The notes below the pieces were generated by a model. The model saw only the letters and a list, made by a program, of their open reading frames with translations. It was not told the origin of the DNA and did no database searches. A DNA stretch of 6,826 bases, taken from contig WQVS01000077.1 of the NCBI GenBank assembly GCA_009785705.1, positions 1 to 6,826 of the forward strand, in the 5' to 3' direction. A program made the translations under genes and the position numbers. Positions 1-5,466 of this stretch are shown one piece after another. Within the stretch, counting starts at the first letter, position 1; every line of letters starts with the position of its first letter. Source of the stretch: Coriobacteriia bacterium. GTDB taxonomy: Bacteria > Actinomycetota > Coriobacteriia > WRKU01 > WQUG01.

Positions 1-308
1 AGTACGTCGTTTACGCACATAGCCACAAGGTCAATACCTACGGTGTTGTAGATGTCTAGCTGACGAGCCAGCTCTATTTTGGTGCCTACTCCATCAGTGC
101 CTGAGACCAGTACGGGGTCATCCATGTCTTTAAGCGCTGCTGCAGAAAAGAGGCCTCCAAAGCCACCTATATCCCCAATGACTTCAGGACGATAAGTAGA
201 TTGAACACTGGCGCGTATTGCATCTACGGCGCGGGCACCTTCTGCTGTATCGACACCAGCCTGGGCATAGGTAAGACCTGTTTGATTTTCGCTGTCTTCC
301 GAATACAT
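1..308 (-). CDS. purM: PurM, phosphoribosylformylglycinamidine cyclo-ligase (AIR synthetase), N-terminal part, cut by window edge
   Basis: Cytoplasmic enzyme of step 5 of de novo purine synthesis: ATP-dependent ring closure of FGAM to AIR. The window holds the first 102 codons; the rest lies beyond base 1. The start reads M-Y-S-E-D-S and is followed by the family's Y-A-x-A-G-V-D block (about residues 14-20), R-P-E-V-I-G-D-I-G-G-F-G-G (about 40-52), the strongly conserved V-L-V-S-G-T-D-G-V-G-T-K (about 66-77, part of the ATP-binding fold shared with PurL), and I-D-L-V-A-M-C-V-N-D-V at the cut end. These match the order and spacing of E. coli PurM. The ATG at 308 has an AAAGG ribosome site 8 bases upstream. 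The gap to the purF stop is only 16 bases, so it is probably translated from the same purL-purF message. No disruption is seen in the visible part. Confidence 0.95.
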   Translation of the reverse strand, partial: MYSEDSENQTGLTYAQAGVDTAEGARAVDAIRASVQSTYRPEVIGDIGGFGGLFSAAALKDMDDPVLVSGTDGVGTKIELARQLDIYNTVGIDLVAMCVNDV

Positions 309-324
309 GGCAGTAACCTTTCAG

Positions 325-1758
325 TTAAGCTTGCGAGATAGTGCAGCCAATGGGATATTCACAGTTGAAGCAGGCCATACAGAGCTCATCTGCCGGGATG
401 CCTGTTGCCCTTACTGTTCCTTCCAGCGATAGGTAGGCTAGCGAGTCTGCTCCTATATGTTTGCCAATTCCTTCTACATCTAGGCGTGCGCCTATGAGCT
501 GGTCACTAGTCGACATATCTATCCCGTAAAAACAAGGGGCGATTACCGGGGGTGAAGTAACGCGCAGATGCACTTCCTTTGCGCCTGCTTCACGTAGCAT
601 GGCTACTAGCTGCTTGCTTGTGTTGCCACGCACTATTGAGTCATCCACCACGACAAGACGTTTACCACGTACAGCGTGCTTCATCGGATTGAGCTTCAGT
701 CTGATGCCACGCTTGCGCAGTGCTTGTGTTGGCTCAATAAACGTACGGCCCACATAGCGATTTTTGGTAATTCCTTCCCCGTAAGGAATGCCGCTTGCCT
801 TTGCAAAGCCTACGGCTCCTGGGATTCCGCTGTCGGGTACTCCTATGACATAGTCTGCGTCTATGGGCAGCTCTCTTGCTAGCTCTTCACCTAGGCGAAC
901 ACTGGCCTCATACATGGAAAGCCCTGCCATCTCACTGTCTGGTCGGGCAAAGTAGACATATTCGAATATGCACAAGGCAGGCTTTGGTGCCGGTCTTGCC
1001 ATGAGTGTTTCTACACCAAACTCACTAATTTTGACAACTTCACCAGGCTCAATATCACGAACATAACGTGCACCAACGATGTCGAGTCCACAGGTTTCGC
1101 TGGCAATTACCCATCCACGAACTTCGCCCTCTTCTCCGTCCTCTACGGGAAGTTCACCCAAACAGAGGGGGCAAATCCCCAAAGGATCGCGAAAAGCGTA
1201 TAGTGCTGATTCTGTAATGATTCCTGCAGCATAAGAGCCCTGTACCATGTTCATGGTGTGTGCAATGCCCTCACGAATATGACTGGTTTCTTCGGTGAAT
1301 TTGCCTACCAGTGCAGCGATTGCTTCTGCGTCTGCATCAGAATCTAGCTGAACTTTGTTGCTATGCAAATAGTCCTGCAGTTCTTCTGAGTTAAGAATGC
1401 TTCCGTTAAAGCCCATCGCAATAAGCTGCTTGCCTATCGACGACATATGGGGCTGGGTGCTCTCCCATTCAGGCAGGTTATTCTCGCCTCGCGACACTGC
1501 ATAGCTTGCGTGACCCAGAGCAATATGCCCCGTCAGCGCACGTAGTCTTGATTCTTTAAAGACCTGGGCTACGAGACCCAAATCTTTGACTTCTATAATG
1601 GTCTTGCCATCACCTACGGCAATACCAGAGCCTTCCTGTCCACGGTGTTGCAGTGCATGCAGGCCGAAGTAGGCCAGGCGTGCCGCCTCATCGTTTGTAT
1701 TGGGTACAGACTGCTGTTCAGTGTCTGGCTTTAGAAAAATGCCAATTACACCACTCAC
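325..1758 (-). CDS. purF: PurF-type amidophosphoribosyltransferase with a degenerate glutaminase active site
   Basis: PurF makes 5-phosphoribosylamine from PRPP and glutamine-derived ammonia, the first committed purine step, in the cytoplasm. Length (477 aa) is normal. Residues 1 to about 250 are the class-II (Ntn) glutaminase domain; about 260 to 477 are the phosphoribosyltransferase domain. The PRPP loop V-V-V-D-D-S-I-V-R-G-N-T-S (369-381) and the flexible loop K-N-R-Y-V-G-R-T-F (332-340) are intact. So are the four 4Fe-4S ligands by alignment to Bacillus PurF: C263, C409, C460, C463. The glutaminase domain is altered. The catalytic Cys expected right after Met is Ser2, and G-H-V-R-Y-A-T has become G-H-A-S-Y-A-V (82-88), losing the glutamine-binding Arg. 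The A-H-N-G motif is G-F-N-G (116-119), and N-G-I-R-P-L is L-G-I-C-P-L (193-198). The L-Q-H-R-G-Q-E-G loop and an Asp-x-Glu (143-145) remain. The GTG start abuts the purL TAA, so no upstream extension is possible. Inference: an ammonia-dependent enzyme, or one with unusual chemistry. Confidence 0.93.
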   Translation of the reverse strand: MSGVIGIFLKPDTEQQSVPNTNDEAARLAYFGLHALQHRGQEGSGIAVGDGKTIIEVKDLGLVAQVFKESRLRALTGHIALGHASYAVSRGENNLPEWESTQPHMSSIGKQLIAMGFNGSILNSEELQDYLHSNKVQLDSDADAEAIAALVGKFTEETSHIREGIAHTMNMVQGSYAAGIITESALYAFRDPLGICPLCLGELPVEDGEEGEVRGWVIASETCGLDIVGARYVRDIEPGEVVKISEFGVETLMARPAPKPALCIFEYVYFARPDSEMAGLSMYEASVRLGEELARELPIDADYVIGVPDSGIPGAVGFAKASGIPYGEGITKNRYVGRTFIEPTQALRKRGIRLKLNPMKHAVRGKRLVVVDDSIVRGNTSKQLVAMLREAGAKEVHLRVTSPPVIAPCFYGIDMSTSDQLIGARLDVEGIGKHIGADSLAYLSLEGTVRATGIPADELCMACFNCEYPIGCTISQA

Positions 1759-4110
1759 TTAGTTGCCGTCCTCTGCAAGCAGAGCTTTTTCGAGGGAGTC
1801 TGACCAAACCTGGGCTACCTCTGCTAGTGGAAGGTCTATCTTGTCCTTAATGATTGCGCGATCGCCACTTACGTCACCAAGTACACTGAAAGGCACATCG
1901 GCTGCTTGTAGTGCATCAAGGGTGGCGTCTACTTTATCTGTAGAGCAACTAATCACAACACGGCTCTGGCTTTCACTAAAGAGTGAAGCAGCTGGTGCCA
2001 GGTCATCATCTGTAGCAACCTCAAAGCCAAGACCGCCTTGTACGGCGCTCTCGATAAGTGCTACCGCTAGTCCACCATCAGAACAATCATGGGCAGACTG
2101 TAGCAGCTTTGCGTCGATAAGTTCACGCAGCACCTTTTGCGTGCGTGCTTCAAGATTTAAGTCAAGTGCAGGGATGTCTCCTGCAACGAGATTAAACTGA
2201 GTCTGTAGGTATTCGCTACCACCGATTTCATTAAAAGTTTCACCTATCAAGATAATCGTGTCACCTGCAGATTTAAAGTCACTAGTGCAGTGCTTATCAA
2301 GATTATCAAGAACACCGACGAGACCAATAGCAGGTGTTGGATAAATGGGATTACCATCTGATTCGTTATAAAGACTTACATTACCTGAAACAACGGGTAC
2401 TTCTAGCGCTTTACAACTTTCACTAATGCCTTCAATTGAGTTTACGAAAGTCCAGTAGATTTCTGGCTTTTCTGGTGACCCAAAGTTAAGACAGTCAGTA
2501 AGGGCTGCTGGTGTTGCGCCGACACAACTTACGTTGCGGGCAGCCTCTGCTACTGCAATTTGTGCGCCACGGCGGGGATTCAGGTATACATAGCGGCCAT
2601 TGCAGTCACAGCTGGCAGCGATTCCGCGGTTGGTCATGGTGTCAGGTTTGCCAGGAATACCGATGCGGAAGAGTCCCGCGTCCCCTCCTGCTGCGATAAC
2701 GACACTGTCCTTTGCGGGCTCACTGTCATCAAGTTCACACTGCTTACCAATCCAGCCGCGCGAAGCAATGTTGTTGCTGGCAAGCAGCTTAAGTAGTGCT
2801 GCGTTCAAGTCATCTTGTGACTGTGGATGAGCTAGTCCATCAATATCTGCATCACGCAGTTCTGCAATATAGGCAGGCTCTGTGTAAGCTGGATCATACT
2901 CTGGGGCATCATCAGCAAGAGACCTTGCAGGAATATTTGCATAAATCTTGTCACCCGCTACGACAGTGAAATTGCCGCTGTCGGTAACTTCACCCACTAC
3001 CGCAGAGAGCACATCCCATTTTTTACAGACAGCAAAAACTTCATCTAGTCTGTCGGGTGAGCTTACGGCAAGCATGCGTTCTTGAGATTCGCTAACTATA
3101 GTCTCGAAGGGGCGCATGCCATCTTCAAGCGTAGGTACTTTTGTCACGTCAATGGTGATACCCATACCGGCGCGACTTGCCATCTCTGAGCCTGCACTGG
3201 TCAATCCTGCTGCACCCAAATCTCCAAGACCTACCAGCAAGCCGCTTTCCAGTAGCTCTAGACAGGCTTCAGCTAGGCGACGGCCAAGTTCAGGGTCACC
3301 CGTAACTGTAGTTGGGGCATCGACTTCTGAAGTCGCAGCACTTGTTGCATCAGCAGATTGAGCGCCGTCTTCACTAAACTCAGCACTGGCAAGGATGCTT
3401 GCGCCCCCAATGCCATCGCGACCTGTTTTGGCGCCTAGGACGAGCAATAGATTTCCAGCGCCACTTGCCTGGGCACGGGTTAGATGTTCTTCGCGCATGA
3501 GTCCAATACCCATGGCGTTTACTAGACAGTTCGTCTTGTAGGCATCGTCAAAGTAGACCTCTCCGCCTAGGGTTGGTACACCGATGCCCTTTGCAAAGTC
3601 GGCAAAGCCACGTGCAGCCTCTGTTGCTAAGAAGCGTTGACGAGGATGTTCCAGTGAACCAAAGCGCATACTGTTAAGTGCAGCGATGGGTCGTGCTCCC
3701 ATAGTGAAAATATCGCGCATACAGCCACCAATGCCTGTGGCGGCACCGTGATAGGGCTCAATTGCGCTGGGATGATTATGGCTCTCCATCTTAAAAGCCA
3801 GCGCCCAACCATCTCCTACGCTGATAACGCCGGCATTCTCACCAGGGCCCTGCAGTACATATTCGCCCTCTGTGGGAAACTTGCGCAGGTGCGCTTTTGA
3901 GTGTTTGTAGCTACAGTGTTCTGACCACATAAGCGAATACATATAGAGCTCGCATATGGTGGGAGTACGTCCCAGTAGCTCGCAGATTTGTGTGTATTCT
4001 TCAGGTCGCAGGCCTAGTTCTTCGGCCAGTTGAGGGGCATCTGTTTCGTTAAGGTCAGGGATAGGTGCAGTGTGGGGGGCGGGCGTTGCTGTGGACTTAG
4101 ATGTTGTCAC
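1759..4110 (-). CDS. purL: PurL, phosphoribosylformylglycinamidine synthase, large synthetase subunit (small-PurL type)
   Basis: Cytoplasmic enzyme converting FGAR, ATP and ammonia to FGAM (purine step 4). At 783 aa it is the small PurL form, which works with PurS and the glutaminase PurQ. No glutaminase domain is fused at its C terminus. Visible motifs: R-T-P-T-I-C-E-L (48-55), M-W-S-E-H-C-S-Y-K (61-69, catalytic His region), M-E-S-H-N-H-P-S (108-115), G-A-A-T-G-I-G-G (122-129), G-D-L-G-A-A-G-L-T-S (296-305), and in the second half-repeat A-H-D-C-S-D-G-G-L-A-V-A. The first about 20 residues are a low-complexity Thr/Pro/Ala leader. Residues about 247-268 are a Ser/Ala/Thr/Asp-rich stretch that looks somewhat longer than the usual loop before the G-D-P motif. 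The start is GTG with a strong AAGGAG site. The gene follows the upstream membrane-protein gene by 23 bases and abuts purF with no gap. No key residue appears missing. Confidence 0.96.
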   Translation of the reverse strand: MTTSKSTATPAPHTAPIPDLNETDAPQLAEELGLRPEEYTQICELLGRTPTICELYMYSLMWSEHCSYKHSKAHLRKFPTEGEYVLQGPGENAGVISVGDGWALAFKMESHNHPSAIEPYHGAATGIGGCMRDIFTMGARPIAALNSMRFGSLEHPRQRFLATEAARGFADFAKGIGVPTLGGEVYFDDAYKTNCLVNAMGIGLMREEHLTRAQASGAGNLLLVLGAKTGRDGIGGASILASAEFSEDGAQSADATSAATSEVDAPTTVTGDPELGRRLAEACLELLESGLLVGLGDLGAAGLTSAGSEMASRAGMGITIDVTKVPTLEDGMRPFETIVSESQERMLAVSSPDRLDEVFAVCKKWDVLSAVVGEVTDSGNFTVVAGDKIYANIPARSLADDAPEYDPAYTEPAYIAELRDADIDGLAHPQSQDDLNAALLKLLASNNIASRGWIGKQCELDDSEPAKDSVVIAAGGDAGLFRIGIPGKPDTMTNRGIAASCDCNGRYVYLNPRRGAQIAVAEAARNVSCVGATPAALTDCLNFGSPEKPEIYWTFVNSIEGISESCKALEVPVVSGNVSLYNESDGNPIYPTPAIGLVGVLDNLDKHCTSDFKSAGDTIILIGETFNEIGGSEYLQTQFNLVAGDIPALDLNLEARTQKVLRELIDAKLLQSAHDCSDGGLAVALIESAVQGGLGFEVATDDDLAPAASLFSESQSRVVISCSTDKVDATLDALQAADVPFSVLGDVSGDRAIIKDKIDLPLAEVAQVWSDSLEKALLAEDGN
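1769..1774 (-). promoter_or_regulatory. Ribosome binding site of purF inside the end of purL
   Basis: AGAGGA lies 10 bases before the GTG start of purF, within the last codons of purL (E-D-G-N-stop). The purL TAA (1759-1761) is immediately followed by the purF GTG. Translation of purF is therefore probably coupled to purL. The stop codon is also in frame with purF, which fixes GTG at 1758 as the most upstream possible start and rules out a hidden N-terminal Cys. Confidence 0.6.
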
Positions 4111-4116
4111 TCCTGG

Positions 4117-4122
4117 CTCCTT
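4117..4122 (-). promoter_or_regulatory. Ribosome binding site of purL (supports a GTG start)
   Basis: A perfect AAGGAG lies 6 bases before the GTG at 4110. No ATG occurs at this spacing, and the reading M-T-T-S-K follows directly, so GTG is the likely start. The site lies in the 23-base gap after the stop codon of the upstream membrane-protein gene, consistent with one message for both genes. Confidence 0.75.
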
Positions 4123-4133
4123 TTCAATGGGAC

Positions 4134-4634
4134 TTACTCGTCAGATTCTGCGGTACTGTCAGTTTTGCTTTCCTCATTGTCGCTTGCTGGTTCTGAATCT
4201 TCTTCTATTTCTTTGGTTCTAGAGATGTTAATCGTTTCACCTGCCGCTTCAAGGCGCTTCTGTCTATTCATCTCTTTGCGGTAACGTCTCATGGTTTTAT
4301 TAAGAACTACTCGCTTTACATAAGCGAAGAGTAGAACCACCATGAAAAAGAGACCGAGTCCAGAGATTATCCCTGGCACTGGTCCGATAAAAATACCTGC
4401 CCGTTCGAGTATGCTGGGCACATAAGGCGCGACTCCAACGATGAATAGAATTCCGCCCATCCAGAAGTAGCACATCATGCCTTCTTTAGGTTCATCAAAG
4501 TGTTTCTCTACCTCATGACGCCAAGGTCTTAGTGAATCTAGCATCACATACAAGGGGGCCAGAAGTAGTAGCATCAACGAAATTCTAAACGCATCAATAA
4601 TGGGGGACATACCCCAAGGAAATCCTCCGAACAT
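4134..4634 (-). CDS. Unknown small membrane protein, three membrane segments and an acidic tail
   Basis: I do not recognise this 166-residue protein. Three hydrophobic segments are visible at about residues 14-34, 54-73 and 81-106. Between the first two is a polar loop R-P-W-R-H-E-V-E-K-H-F-D-E-P-K-E-G. After the third segment comes a basic stretch (about 107-128, rich in Arg/Lys) and then a strongly acidic, probably disordered tail: residues 141-166 hold about 12 Asp/Glu against 2 Lys. By the positive-inside rule the basic region and tail are likely cytoplasmic, with the N terminus outside, but this is inference. No enzymatic motif or signal peptide is evident. The ATG at 4634 has a perfect AAGGAG site 8 bases upstream. 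The gene begins 16 bases after the Lys-rich membrane-protein gene and ends 23 bases before purL, so it is probably co-transcribed with both. A role in purine metabolism or precursor transport cannot be read from the sequence. Confidence 0.8.
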   Translation of the reverse strand: MFGGFPWGMSPIIDAFRISLMLLLLAPLYVMLDSLRPWRHEVEKHFDEPKEGMMCYFWMGGILFIVGVAPYVPSILERAGIFIGPVPGIISGLGLFFMVVLLFAYVKRVVLNKTMRRYRKEMNRQKRLEAAGETINISRTKEIEEDSEPASDNEESKTDSTAESDE

Positions 4635-4642
4635 GAGTTGTT

Positions 4643-4648
4643 CTCCTT
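4643..4648 (-). promoter_or_regulatory. Ribosome binding site of the three-segment membrane protein
   Basis: A perfect AAGGAG ends 8 bases before the ATG at 4634 and starts 2 bases after the TAG (4651-4653) of the preceding gene. This near-overlap fixes the start and suggests re-initiation or shared translation between the two membrane-protein genes. Confidence 0.75.
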
Positions 4649-4650
4649 AG

Positions 4651-5309
4651 CTAATGTTTAGTAATCAATTTAGATTTACCATCAGATTTTTTCTTAGCTG
4701 ATGTACCTTTTGATTTTGATTTTTTATCGCTAATGTCCTCTTTGGACTTATCTTGATCTTTAGTTTTGTCCTTGGCGGCATCGTCTTTTTTAGACTTGCC
4801 CTCATCTTTAGCTTTATCTTGCTGGTCTTTGTCGTCCTTAGAAGCCTTGTTCTTTTTGCCTGCCTTTTCGGCCTCAAAAGCACGCACCAAAGGACGAATC
4901 TTCTTAAAGTCCAAATACCAAGCAGCACCTACTAAGAGCATTGCTGTCCATGTCAGAGTAAGGCCAACAGTTGATGCCTGCTCTGCCCCAAGTCCAATAA
5001 AAGAATAAACTTGCTCTACGCCTAGTGCCAAAGAAACAAGAAGAAGCGTAAACGAAGCTCCCAGACAATACCACCATATTTTGCGTTGCTGCTTATATTC
5101 TGGAGTACTGGGCATCTCGCGCAGGAACGAACTGCCTTTTTTCGCAGTCGCTGTTGATTTTTTATTCGCTGCTCTTCCGCTGCTAGAGGCTGAGCTATTT
5201 TGCTCTCCTGCTGCACGCTTCGGCTTGCTCTTGCTGCAGACTTACGTGCTACCCCTTTGGGTTCAGTGCCCTTTTGATAGCGATTATTCATAGGTGAACG
5301 GCGTGCCAT
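4651..5309 (-). CDS. Unknown two-segment membrane protein with Lys/Asp-rich tail, split across two frames (-1 frameshift or one-base loss)
   Basis: I do not recognise the function. Two overlapping readings appear to be one gene. The start at 5309 (M-A-R-R-S-P-M-N-N-R-Y-Q-K-G) has a good ribosome site, but its own frame ends at 5022 after a poorly conserved-looking stretch. The -1 frame carries the real body: a Ser/Ala/Lys linker, then E-M-P-S-T-P-E-Y (the Met is at 5115), two hydrophobic segments (about residues 14-32 and 50-69 counted from that Met), and a charged tail of about 70 residues with roughly 26 Lys and 15 Asp/Glu. The Met at 5115 has no ribosome site before it, so independent translation is not supported. 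The -1 frame has a stop at 5242-5244, so the switch must occur downstream of it. A single -1 shift gives 219 residues. Compare M-A-R-x-S-P-M-N-x-R-Y starts that I recall in Coriobacteriia proteins (memory only). The gene is either recoded, broken, or affected by a sequence error. Confidence 0.65.
5128..5178 (-). other. Candidate -1 frameshift site: SD-like element, A-rich slip heptamer, 6-base spacer, hairpin
   Basis: In the frame set by the 5309 start, ATA-AAA-AAT contains the heptamer A-AAA-AAT (5163-5157), correctly phased for a -1 slip. GGAAGAG (5178-5172) lies 8 bases upstream. Six bases downstream, CGACTGC (5150-5144) can pair with GCAGTTCG (5135-5128): 7 pairs with one bulged T and an 8-base loop. 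The loop contains a second in-phase slip heptamer, A-AAA-AAG (5142-5136), the same heptamer used in E. coli dnaX. All parts lie between the -1-frame stop (5242-5244) and the conserved body. The arrangement may be chance in an A-rich linker, and codon use hints that the frame change is further upstream, just after R-K-S-A-A. Confidence 0.3.
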
Positions 5310-5313
5310 GTTT

Positions 5314-5320
5314 CTCCTTT
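5314..5320 (-). promoter_or_regulatory. Ribosome binding site of the frame-split membrane protein
   Basis: AAAGGAG ends 4 bases before the ATG at 5309. This supports 5309 as the true start, in contrast to the Met at 5115 in the other frame, which is preceded by CTGCGCGAG with no usable ribosome site. Confidence 0.7.
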
Positions 5321-5339
5321 GGGTTTATTTTGTGCTGGC

Positions 5340-5395
5340 CCTGAAATTGAATTGCAATCAGGCTGCACACATGAATCATTTCGAGTTAAAAACTC
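5340..5395 (-). other. Leader region with two small hairpins
   Basis: Between plsX and the next gene. Hairpin 1: GAGTT-TTT-AACTC (5395-5383), a 5-base-pair stem that would sit almost at the 5' end of a transcript begun from the nearby candidate promoter. Hairpin 2: CCTGA (5362-5358) pairing with TCAGG (5344-5340), with an inner TTG/CAA extension. Neither is followed by a T-run, so they do not look like terminators. I recognise no riboswitch class here. The remainder of 5310-5466 is AT-rich with no gene. Confidence 0.35.
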
Positions 5396-5403
5396 AAGGT
5401 TTC

Positions 5404-5412
5404 ATTGTAGCA
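5404..5412 (-). promoter_or_regulatory. Candidate extended -10 promoter for the membrane-protein/purine gene cluster
   Basis: TGC-TACAAT is a TGn extended -10 with 5 of 6 matches to TATAAT. No convincing -35 is present at 16-18 bases, which extended -10 promoters tolerate. It would give a leader of about 90 bases before the ATG at 5309 and could drive the two membrane-protein genes and purL-purF-purM. A second -10-like TATACT lies at 5446-5441 without a -35. Confidence 0.35.
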
Positions 5413-5466
5413 AAGCAACTACGGAAAACGATGAGTATTTAGTATAAAAAGCTTGATGTAGAAAAT

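Noticed and set aside
1750..1775. A longer PurF N terminus or propeptide with the missing Cys
   Set aside because: The codon just before the GTG is TAA in the same frame, so no extension exists.
1763..2200. 145-codon open frame on the plus strand
   Set aside because: It lies entirely opposite purL, whose family motifs are clear. Its Ser/Ala/Arg-rich composition is typical of an antisense shadow. The other plus-strand open frames over purL, purF and plsX fail for the same reason.
4660..4870. Apparent short DNA repeats (AAAGAT/GATAAA-type)
   Set aside because: These are irregular runs of Lys and Asp codons in a low-complexity tail, without fixed unit length or spacers, so neither a tandem repeat nor CRISPR.
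4665..4928. Second minus-strand frame over the Lys-rich tail
   Set aside because: Out of frame with the membrane segments and lacking a ribosome site; it is a by-product of the A-rich Lys/Asp codons.
4651..5115. Stand-alone 154-residue membrane protein starting at 5115
   Set aside because: No ribosome site precedes this Met, the frame is open upstream to 5241 with similar composition, and a well-formed start in the other frame lies at 5309. One frame-shifted gene explains the data better, though an internal start cannot be excluded.
5383..5395. GAGTT/AACTC hairpin as a plsX terminator
   Set aside because: Stem of only 5 pairs and no T-run after it on either strand.
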